Assembly: GCA_014529385.2 (NCBI GenBank)
Contig: CM043968.1
Location: 132,194,018-132,258,017, forward strand
DNA: 64,000 nt
Direction: 5' to 3'
From: Adiantum capillus-veneris
Taxonomy: Eukaryota > Streptophyta > Polypodiopsida > Polypodiales > Pteridaceae
Both the position numbers and the translations under genes were made by a program. Within the stretch, counting starts at the first letter, position 1, and each line of letters begins with the position of its first letter. The notes beneath the pieces are model-generated. The model was not told where the DNA came from. It did no database searches and saw nothing but the letters and a program-made list of their open reading frames with translations. Below are positions 56,385 through 64,000 of this stretch, piece by piece.

Positions 56385-56625
56385 TCGTGGGTGGCCCTTG
56401 GCTTCTTTAAGGGCACCACATTTGGCATACATATCGACCAAAGCAAAGCCTCGCACGACTTCATTTTCCAACATTCCCGGCTAGCAATATCACCTTGAAT
56501 TTTGTTGCCCGCTCTAGTGCTTTGAATGTCACCATAGATTTTAAGATGCAAGTATAAGTGTCCGTCAAGGAAAAATGCTTTCGTATCGGCCACATTTGGC
56601 GTACATATCGGCACTGCACTGCATT
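56385..56625 (-). pseudogene. Pentatricopeptide-repeat (PPR) gene fragment
   Basis: The minus strand contains ADMYAKCG at about 56596-56620. About 200 bases on, in another frame, it contains ALVDMYAKCGALKEAKG, joined by text resembling a PLS-type PPR (DIQSTRAGNKIQGDIASREC, then LENEVVRGF). One base is missing near 56475 and stops interrupt the first part. PPR proteins bind organellar RNA for editing or processing. Only two partial repeats remain. The surroundings (56200-56385, rich in GGGCGGCC and TGGCCCTTGG words, and 56626-57200) show no further gene, except a perfect 9-bp-stem hairpin at 56771-56789. Confidence 0.7.
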
Positions 56626-57203
56626 AAGCCTGTATGCTGGCCAACTTGAAAATACACTACTAGTGGAGAGGGGCCTTCAGTTCCCGCCAATTCTGCTTTG
56701 ACGGCTCCATTTCCCAAATATGTTTGAAGCTAAAAAATTACCAGATGAACTTGACTGATCAAGGCGACCAGGGCGGTTCGGAACCGCCCCCGGTGATACT
56801 TAAACTGGCCATATCTTGCAAACCGAAACCCCGATTGACAAACTGGAAAGACCAACATGCTCCTGGAAGTGAGCACTTCGGACCCATGCATTCCTATCAT
56901 TTTTGACCTTTTATCAGTAGGTGCTCAATCCGGTACGGATCTGCTACTGACTCAACTTAAAACTGTCATAAGTTCTTACCTGTAGCTCCAATTGACGAGC
57001 CGTAAAGATAGGCATATAGAGCCCTTCAAGTACTTCAACTTTGATTAATAAAATCCCAGATGTGACCACTTCAAGCATACTCACTTTTTAGAATTACCAA
57101 GACATCTTTTGGCCCTTAGAGCCGCATTTGGCACACTTTCAGCTTAAAAATTAGCTTGTTAGCAAGCCCTTATAACTGCTGAATAATCATGTAGGATTCA
57201 AAT

Positions 57204-57494
57204 ATGCCTGATTGGCATCCCTTTGCTCACTTTCGTGTCATGGAAGCGAGGTGGCATGACACCATGCTATTGGAGCACTCGTGCTACAAGAAGGGTGGCC
57301 AATTGCATTTGAAAGCAAGAATCTTGATTGGCGAGCTCTCTGCAATAGTGTTTGCCTTGAAGACATGGAGACATTATTTGTATGGCACTCAATTTGAGAT
57401 TGTGTTTGACCATGAAAGCATTAAATGGTTTACACAACAAACCGGCTTGAACAGTCAAAAAGTGAGGTGGGCTGAGATCCTTCAGAGAGTATGA
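57204..57494 (+). pseudogene. CHR1 RNase H, C-terminal part
   Basis: The frame carries the chromovirus RNase H ending: LSAIVFALKTWRHYLYGTQF, then FDHESIKWFTQQ and VRWAEILQ. The first 40 residues are poorly conserved. The N-terminal strand with the first catalytic aspartate (ETDDG) is the last thing preserved in the other half at 12190-12230. It is followed by stops. Confidence 0.8.
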
Positions 57495-58669
57495 CGCGAA
57501 AGCTCCGATATCATAAAGGACGTAGTGTTGCTCTTAATCGTATGCCTGAGATCAATTCTCTTTTGTTCATGAAAATTTGTAGTGAATTTTTGGATTCTTT
57601 GAAGGGAAATATGAGCATGATGATGCATATTCCAAAGTGTGGAGCCGTGTGCAAATGAGGGATCCTTCTCACTCCAATGCTGGTAGTGTACCCTTAACCT
57701 CCACACACAATTCTCCTCTATCGAGTGATGAACTACATTGATGGAAGAATTTTACCATCAACAATGGGTACTACTCCACAAGAGGAGAGTTTGTGTATCG
57801 ACGGACACAGACATTTGGCGCCAAATTCTTATGAATGTCATGATAGTCCAAGTGCAGGGAACGCGGGTATTAAAAAGACTTACGCTCTCATACGATGACG
57901 ATTCTACTGGCTAGGTTTACACGGATTTGTTCAAGATTATGTCTTGCATTGCCAAAAATGTCAAGTTAACAAAGCAAAGTGCCTAAAGGTAGGAGGACTC
58001 TTACATCCTTTGGAGGTTCCCCATGGGAAAATGGGAAAGTATCTCTATGGATTTTATTGTGGGTTTACCAACTACTGTACGAGGTCATGACTCAGTATGG
58101 GTGGTTGTAGACCGGCTGACTAAACCATGTAAGTTTATTCCAACCAAATCAACGATTAAGACTCCAGAATTAGCCAAGTGATTTGTGGACAATCTATACA
58201 AGTTGTATGGCTTGCCAAGTAACATTGTGAGTGATCATGATCCCAAGTTTAACAATCATTTTTGGAGGGTTGTGTTTAACCGATTGGGTACACAACTCAA
58301 CTTTAGTAAAGCCGACCATCTAGAAATGGATGGTTAGACCGAACAAGTTAACCAAGTGCTAGAGGATATGCTACGCGCATAAGCTAGCAAGAAACAAACA
58401 GACTGTAAAGAATATCTACCTCTTCTTAAGTTTGCTTACAACAGTGCTAAGCGTGTCACAACTGTTTAGTCCTTTCATGCTCATGTATGGTTAATTTTCA
58501 ACGTAGGTCACCAATTAAGGTGGGTTAAGGATTTTCTCCAAGACCATATGGATATGCTGAAACTCGCTCGCATCAGAATGTCCGACAAGCGCAAGATTGG
58601 TAGAAGAAGTACGCTAATGAGAAACATCGGCAAGTTACCTTTGAGGCAGGGGAGGAAGTATTTTTACGT
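57495..58669 (+). pseudogene. CHR1 integrase, heavily decayed
   Basis: Pieces of integrase remain: the H2C2 region (NAGIKKTYALIRRFYW and HCQKCQ) at 57860-57965, a core with WISMDFI-like and VDRLTK-like text near 58040-58120, SNIVSDHDPKF-like text near 58225, and KEYLPLLKFAYN near 58410. Frames change many times and no piece is functional. Confidence 0.75.
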
Positions 58670-59095
58670 GTGTCAAAGCATTTAGAAAGTCTGAAAACTA
58701 CACCAACACCTAAATTATCTCCAAGATATTGTGGGCCTTTAAAAATACTCAAGCGAGTTGGTGATCGTGCCTACAAACTATCGTTACCCACACAGTCTCG
58801 TATCCATCCGGTGTTTCATGTAAGCCATTTGCGTAAGCGATTACATGGGGATGACAATGTCATTGACCAACTGATTCTGGTCGATTTTGTTGAACCTCCT
58901 ACCCTACCGCATGAAACCAAACGAATTTTTGACTATCATGATTTACGTACGCGTCATCATGTACGTCAACAAGCTTTAATCAAGTGGAAAGATCGACCTG
59001 AGGAAGGTGCCACATGGGAAAACATTAGTGCTCTTAAAAATAAGTTTCCCACTTCTGTTTTGGAGGACGAAAACTCTTCCTTAAGGGGGGAGTAA
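58670..59095 (+). CDS. CHR1 integrase C-terminus with chromodomain
   Basis: A 141-codon open frame holds the GPY/F-like module (LSPRYCGPLKILKRVGDRAYKL and HPVFHVSHLRK). It ends in a chromodomain, RIFDYHDLRTRHHVRQQ with ALIKWKDRPEEGATWEN. The chromodomain defines chromoviruses and is thought to guide integration to particular chromatin. The preceding integrase core is broken, so this is the surviving end of a polyprotein. The frame ends at the purine tract directly before the LTR. Confidence 0.85.
   Translation: MSKHLESLKTTPTPKLSPRYCGPLKILKRVGDRAYKLSLPTQSRIHPVFHVSHLRKRLHGDDNVIDQLILVDFVEPPTLPHETKRIFDYHDLRTRHHVRQQALIKWKDRPEEGATWENISALKNKFPTSVLEDENSSLRGE
59083..59092 (+). other. CHR1 polypurine tract
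   Basis: AAGGGGGGAG lies three bases before the LTR start TGTCAGGAC. Confidence 0.8.
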
Positions 59096-59255
59096 TGTCA
59101 GGACAAGGGCGAGGCCAGGGAGTCACGGACTACGGCCAAGGGCCAGGCTAGGCAGTGTGGACAGGGGATCCGATTAGGGCAAGAGGCTAGGAGCCTACCT
59201 TTGGAATGGGAGGTTGGGAGGAGGATTCCAAGGTCCAGCTACCCTAGGCTTTACA
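59096..59255 (+). repeat. CHR1 3' LTR (160 bp)
   Basis: It begins TGTCAGGACAAGG and ends GGCTTTACA, the same 160 bases as 15816-15975 reversed. GYP-D sequence (AAAGACTCAACTCC) begins at the next base. The flanks AAAGA here and AAAAA at the other LTR are nearly the same. Confidence 0.88.
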
Positions 59256-60509
59256 AAGACTCAACTCCAATAAGTGAGTATTATGGGCAGATACAAAAAA
59301 GAGCTATTAGCTATTCTATATTCCCTAAACACGTGGAAACATTATCTTTTGGGACTCCATTCATCCTACAAATGGATCATAAAGCCTCAAGAACTTCATG
59401 ACGCAAACCAAGCTCTCCGACAAACAAATGAGGTGGGAAAATTTTCTTTTGCAATTTAAATGTCATAATGCTCACATTGCGACAAGCACAATCAAGTGGT
59501 CGAATCACTTTCACAACGACCAAGGGTAAATGTGGTGTCTATAGCAACTCACAATGATCTATCTTTTATGATAGATGAGTATGCTACTGACCGAGACTTT
59601 AAGTACTTAATTACAGCCTTTGCAATAGGGAAGAAACAAAAACCATTCACCTTGAAGGATGATTATCTTCGAAACGACAACAGGCTATGTGCTAATCACC
59701 CATACAATAAGAAAGTCATGTATGAGTCCCATACTTCTCCTTATGCAGGGCAAGAAGGGATTCCATAGTCTACTCTTTGAGGAGTAGAAATGTATTTTTG
59801 TTGGTCTACCATGAAAAATAAACAAAAAAGAGTATGTTTCAAAATGCGTGGTATACCAAAAGTTAAAATTTGATCGAGGGAAGAAAATTGGATTGTTTCA
59901 GTCGACATGCTTAACAAGAAAACACACTCTATGCCTATCAAAAATACTATCAAGGCAGATAAAATGGCAACCCTCTTCAAATCTCAAATTTTCAAGTATC
60001 ATGGCTTTCCAACATCCATAGTGTCGGACAAAGATCCTATAATGACTAGTAATTTCTGGAAGGGTCTCTTTGAGAATCTAGGAAGTAGATTAAATTTCTC
60101 TTTTGACCTATCATCCAGAAACGGATAACCAAAGTAAAATAACTAATCTAACGATTCTTGATCTACTAAAAACCTATGTCATGGAAGTAGATCAATGTTC
60201 TCAATGAGAGAAGTACCTACCTCTTATAGAGTATGTATACCATGACATTGTACATACTTCTATGGGGAAAGCACCTTTCAAGGTTAAAGAGGGAAGATCC
60301 AAAAGTCCCTTACTACTCAAAGTACATGGGAAGGTCTTTGTCTCCTGATGAATATATCCAAGACTCACAAGAATCTTTTCCAAAGATCAAAGAGGTTATA
60401 TCCATCTCAAAGTAAATGCAAAAAGGTCTGCTACTAATAAGCACAGAAGAGCCTTAGCCTTTAAGAGAAATGATTGAGTCTTGTTAAAGTTTCTCAAGGC
60501 TCATGTAAG
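59256..60509 (+). pseudogene. GYP-D 3' half: RNase H end and integrase
   Basis: The sequence starts at the LNS codons that follow YESR in GYP-D RNase H. It continues with KKELLAILYSLNTWKHYLLG-like text, SLSQRPRVNVVSIATH and MIDEYATDRDFKYLITAF. Integrase has KKVMYESHTSPYAGQEGI and FPTSIVSDKDPIMTSNFWKG. A deletion near 59900 removed the first catalytic region (from KKIG to MLNKKTH), and stops are frequent. At 59565 it preserves the uninterrupted site into which LARD1 inserted in the other GYP-D copy. Confidence 0.82.
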
Positions 60510-61014
60510 TTGATAACTAGATGTACCCTCAATGTGTCTCAGGTTTGACTTTCAAACTGTGTGCTCGATCAACTTGCACTTTGGCTACTTGTCCCAATTC
60601 AAAACCATCTAAATTACTCAAAAAACATGGTTATAAAGTTGTGTTAGGTTCTTTGTGTAAATTTGCATCTATTCAGACTCTTTATAGCTTTCATCCCTCA
60701 ACAAATGAACTATAATCACAAAACAAGCAATTGATATAAAGCAATGTTAGTTCTTGCATGTATCTGACTCTTTTGGGAAGCCATGATTGAAACACAAAAA
60801 CTTCCTCTCATTTTTCCCTTTTTTCACTTCTTCCCCCTCCCCTCCCCCCCCGCCCCAAATAAATATGATACCCCCCCCCCCCTTTATTATTAAGCTTGGG
60901 AGATAAATTATTGAGGGCCTACCCCTAACTTATACACTTATGTAACTTGTTAAAAAAAACCCCCTCCCCTGCACTTACGTGGTGCGGTAAGTTTTCCATG
61001 GGGAATCCCTCGGG
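60510..61014. mobile_element. Related terminal-inverted-repeat transposon, inverted and one-ended
   Basis: This matches the reverse complement of about 18451-18958, including the ACTTACGTGGTG-GGTAAGTTTTCCATGG end and a C-rich tract (60842-60882). The right end is CTCGGG. The left end lacks about 240 bp, including the inverted repeat seen at 19188-19201. It interrupts GYP-D between KFLKAR and the LQDPSGHQEYY-like continuation at 61020. Flanks GGCTCATGT and GGCTACGTG suggest a worn 9-base duplication. Confidence 0.7.
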
Positions 61015-61702
61015 CTACGTGCAAGATCCTTCAGGTCACCAAGAGTATTATGCTAAACTAGCAAAAAGATACTATGGTCCTTTTTAAATTCTTAAGCCAA
61101 TCAATGAGATGGCCTATCAATTAAAGTTTTCCAACCATTGTCTCATGCACCATGTTTTCCATAAGAGCCTACGTAAGCCTTATAAAGGAGCACCACCAAA
61201 AGAAGCAATACTTACAGACGCTCCAAAAATCAAAGATCAAGAAGAAGTACTTCAATCTGAGTCCATCCTATGACATGAAGACAAGGTATTAAGAAATGGT
61301 AAGATATCTTATTGAGTTAAAGATTTATCCTTTTAAAGATGCTAAATGGATGCAAGGAACTTAGCTTAAGGAAAATATGAACCTGGTCAATGCTTACCAT
61401 GCTGCACTAGATAAGCATATGAAAATGCATTTTAAATGAACAATGTTTTTGTCTTATAAGACTAGTTCTCTTTTTATTGTGTGCAAATTTAAATAGTATG
61501 TATGCTTAGGATCATGTTTGTGGTGACGACGTCTCACAAACACCAAGTATAACTTGTCACTCTACTTTGAAAGTATGATACAAACTAAAGACCAGACATG
61601 CTTGCGGCAGCTACATCTCCCAAGCACCAAATGGATTAGTCATCCATCTTGGAATGATGTCGTAGGGTAAAAAGGGATCCTATGATTTCAAGAGAGAGGT
61701 AA
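61015..61702 (+). pseudogene. GYP-D integrase C-terminus and purine tract
   Basis: After the transposon the text resumes as LQDPSGHQEYYAKLAKRYYG across frames, then HVFHKSLRKPYKG. A worn chromodomain-like ending follows (VLRNGKISY, FKDAKWMQG, NLVNAYHAAL). AAGAGAGAGG at 61690-61699 serves as purine tract before the LTR. Stops occur throughout. Confidence 0.7.
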
Positions 61703-61802
61703 TGTCATAAAATCTAATATCTAACTAACCCAAATGATTTTCTCATATTAAACTGATCATTTACTGTGGGAGAATAAATGGGAACAAGAGTTATAATAGA
61801 GA

Positions 61803-62010
61803 CATGTGCTTCTAGACCTATCTCAGAAGGGGACCAAAAGGAGAGATGGTTGCATCTCAATAGGGGTCCAAAAGGAGATGGTCTACCAAAGAGAAATGTG
61901 CAATAAGTGCTTCTAGACTTATCTCAACAGGGACCAAGAGGAGAGATGGTTACATCTCAACACGGGTCCAAAAGGAGGTATTCTATCAAAGAGCAACATG
62001 CATTGATGGA
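61803..62010. repeat. Two-unit tandem repeat, about 107 bp, in the GYP-D LTR
   Basis: GTGCTTCTAGAC(C/T)TATCTCA, then GGGACCAA(A/G)AGGAGAGATGGTT, then GGGTCCAAAAGGAG, occurs twice. The shorter LTR at 17328-18264 has only traces of it. Confidence 0.85.
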
Positions 62011-62128
62011 GCTTAAAAGACCTTAGGGTTAGCTTCATTAAAGACATCCAATAGTTAGTGATAAAGGTTCTTTGATCTTAGGCAATCTAGGTCTGAGCTT
62101 GAGGTGGGAACCTGACCTAAGATTGAGG

Positions 62129-62285
62129 TGCTTTTCGTGCTTGCTGACTAAGATGCTTGATGACTAAGGTGCTTGAGGTGCTTGTCGTGCTTGATGACTA
62201 AGGTGCTTGAGGTCCTTGTCGTGCTTGATGGCTAAGGTGCTTGAGGTGCTTGTCATGCTTGATGAGGAAGGTGCTTGAGAAGCTT
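62129..62285. repeat. 34-bp minisatellite in the GYP-D LTR
   Basis: GATGACTAAGGTGCTTGAGG followed by TGCTTGTCGTGCTT repeats about 4.5 times with a period of 34. Confidence 0.88.
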
Positions 62286-63112
62286 CCTATGCATGTGGGG
62301 TAAGGTACTTGAGTCAAAAAGATACCCTACAAAGGAGGGAGAAAGCCCCTAAGTTAGGGGAATCGTTGAATTAACCTCCCGCTCACCCAAAGGCACACCC
62401 GTTCTCAAGGGACACATGGGACACATGTCAGACTCTCCCTATTCTTAGCCACATGGTGTGCTTGAATGCTATGGCTAGGCTAAAGAGGGGTCCAATGAGC
62501 TTCTAGTTGCATTTAACAAATATCTAGATATTTTCAAGCTCTCTCTCTCTCTAAGGGGTAAGGAGGACACTTGTCCAAAGACTACCCATGTACTTGAAAT
62601 GCATGGTGCATATGATTGGCTAGGTGGGATAGGGGTCCAATGAGCTTGAGGCATGAGCACAAAGTAGAGCTCACCCCAAGCAAGCAAGGGGTGTGCTAGG
62701 GGGGTATACACCTCACACACACTCATTTTGTGGATTCATTCTCACTTGGTGAATGTAGAGAAACTCTACCTCTGTCTCCAAGCTTGTGAGAAGTAAGAGC
62801 CTACACCAACACTCTTCGCTATGGAATGAAAATCCAACCAAGAGCCATGATTCAATGCTTAAGCTTGCCATCTTCTCCATCTTCATTACTATGCTATTAT
62901 GTATGCTAGCAAGAAGAGCGATGATAAGTGAGGAACTATTTCTTTCTCCTATGAAATTTTTCTTCTTCCTCTTCCCTACCCTCATTCCCCGCTAGCTCTC
63001 TCCACCTTAGATGGTGTTTGAGGCCTTGAGACTGAGGCTTGGGATAGTTAATGTTTTCTATAGAGTTTATGTTATGCTTGTGATGCATGAAGCTTTCCAT
63101 CTTCATTGCATC

Positions 63113-64000
63113 ACTATCATCATCTTCATTGCATCCGTTAATATGAAGTTGTGAGCAGAGCCAAGGTCAAACAAGATGAAGGCATCATGTTTCCTTATCT
63201 TTTTCCAAGCATAGGAGAGAGGTGATGCTTTGTAATGAGAATCCTCTTTTGGAGCTTTGATGGTGGAAGCTCTAGGAGTCTCAATGTGGGATTTCCTTTG
63301 GGACAAGAATGATAGCCATGTCCTTGCTCCCCACACAAAACACTTATGGTCCTTGCAAAAAGCTTCAAGCTCTTTGGGAGAGAATTTGTTTTTAGCTTTG
63401 TAAACTTCCTTCTCCTTGGACCGATTGTTGTTGTTGTTATTGAAACTACCTTGGGAAGAATTTTGGGCTTTGGTTTTCCCCTTTGCATCAATTTTGTCTT
63501 TGTTTTCCATGAGCTTGACATTCCGTCTAGACCCTTGTTGCAAACATGGTGTGGTGGATTACTTGGGTGATAGAACCAGGCCGTTGGGAGTTGACATACT
63601 AGCTTGGTCATTTCTTCAGGTTACCTGGCACAAAATTGTTGCTTTTGCTTGGTGAAGTCTATCTTTTGGAAGATAGTATCCTTGAGATGTAAATCCCAAA
63701 AGTTGTCCGCATATTTGTGAATAGACTCATGTGAGAGAAGCTTCAAAATGCGCGATTTCATAAGTACTTTGTCCTTTGCATTGCTTGCAAGGAATTTCTT
63801 TATGATGGAAACTCAGAGTTTTCCATGTCTTTGGGGCTTTGCTGTTGCCACGAAGATTAGACCACCATTGACGAGACAATTTTTGGAAGTGCATAGCTAC
63901 ATATTGTAGCCTTGAGGACTTTGTGAAGCCCTCGTCTCCAAGAGCCACATCAAATTGTTGGATGAAGGTCAATAATTTGTTGGTGGCACCAAAAGTGCCA
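63113..64000 (-). pseudogene. Gypsy gag and protease start, likely the 5' half of the older GYP-D
   Basis: The minus strand carries a gag end (MHFQKLSRQWWSNLRG), an asparagine-rich linker, and a zinc knuckle split by a one-base shift (CGEQGHGYHSC). The protease start is HDAFILFDLGSAHNFI, with the aspartate in D-L-G. The protease is cut at about 63112 by the GYP-D LTR, shortly after HNFIL. The 18265 piece begins with the matching KLGI and TPLIGKLRIHV of a gypsy protease. Gag continues beyond the window end. Confidence 0.72.

Larger units (their letters stand above)
61703..63112 (+). repeat. GYP-D 3' LTR, outer end truncated
   Basis: It begins TGTCATAAAATCTAATATC, matching the reverse complement of the 17328-18264 LTR. 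It contains extra internal repeats and stops at about 63112, some 260 bases before the expected end. The segment 62713-62985 corresponds to 17735-18005. Confidence 0.78.

Noticed and set aside
1-64000. CRISPR arrays, operons, rRNA genes or a cellular defence system
   Set aside because: No regularly spaced identical repeats with unique spacers, no bacterial gene organisation and no rRNA sequence are visible; all multi-domain frames are retroelement polyproteins.

Overview
The window is plant nuclear DNA made almost entirely of LTR retrotransposons that are broken and inserted into one another. The evidence for a plant is a Ty1/copia element, a dual-RNase-H Tat-type Ty3/gypsy element, chromodomain gypsy elements, initiator-Met primer sites, and a fragment of a PLS-type pentatricopeptide-repeat gene carrying MYAKCG motifs. 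I see no bacterial operons, no rRNA or tRNA genes, no CRISPR and no intact host gene. A fern, lycophyte, bryophyte or gymnosperm with a bloated genome is plausible, but the sequence does not fix the species. The family names used here (COP1, LARD1, GYP-D, GYP-X, CHR1, TAT) are working labels.

Layout. 1-9178 is copy 1 of a duplicated block: part of a non-coding LTR element (LARD1), into which a nearly complete 5.15-kb copia element (COP1, 1236-6386, minus) has landed, then a GYP-D integrase fragment and anonymous DNA. 9312-11768 is the 3' half of a TAT element (minus). 11769-18264 holds, in reverse order, a GYP-X LTR piece, the 5' half of the short-LTR chromovirus CHR1, and the 5' half of a GYP-D element. 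18265-28108 is another GYP-D copy (plus), split by a 754-bp terminal-inverted-repeat transposon and by a complete 6.36-kb LARD1 (20951-27312) with a perfect 5-bp target duplication. 28109-29741 repeats the anonymous DNA of copy 1. 29742-34125 plus 42831-44582 is a GYP-X element, interrupted by an 8.7-kb TAT element (34126-42830). 44583-54290 is repeat-poor, mostly anonymous DNA with a GYP-X gag-protease fragment and several minisatellites. 54290-64000 holds a GYP-X gag and LTR, a PPR fragment, the 3' half of CHR1, the 3' half of a GYP-D element, and a gag-protease piece on the minus strand.

How the pieces fit. Three junctions in 11.8-18.3 kb are complementary to junctions in 54.3-63.1 kb. The two regions look like the separated halves of one Russian-doll insertion (GYP-X inside CHR1 inside GYP-D inside an older GYP-D), now in opposite orientation and about 40 kb apart. 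This implies an inversion of roughly 11.8-54.3 kb. Separately, 1-11768 and 24711-37430 carry the same elements in the same order, which suggests one large direct duplication.

Most novel item. Three short open frames of 70-72 residues (40737-40952, 43123-43335, 43365-43583) encode related proteins of unknown function. They sit in the 5' leader or LTR, upstream of gag, of two different gypsy families. Their codons differ mainly at silent positions, so the peptide appears to have been under selection. All boundaries were read by eye. Identities marked approximate are eye estimates.
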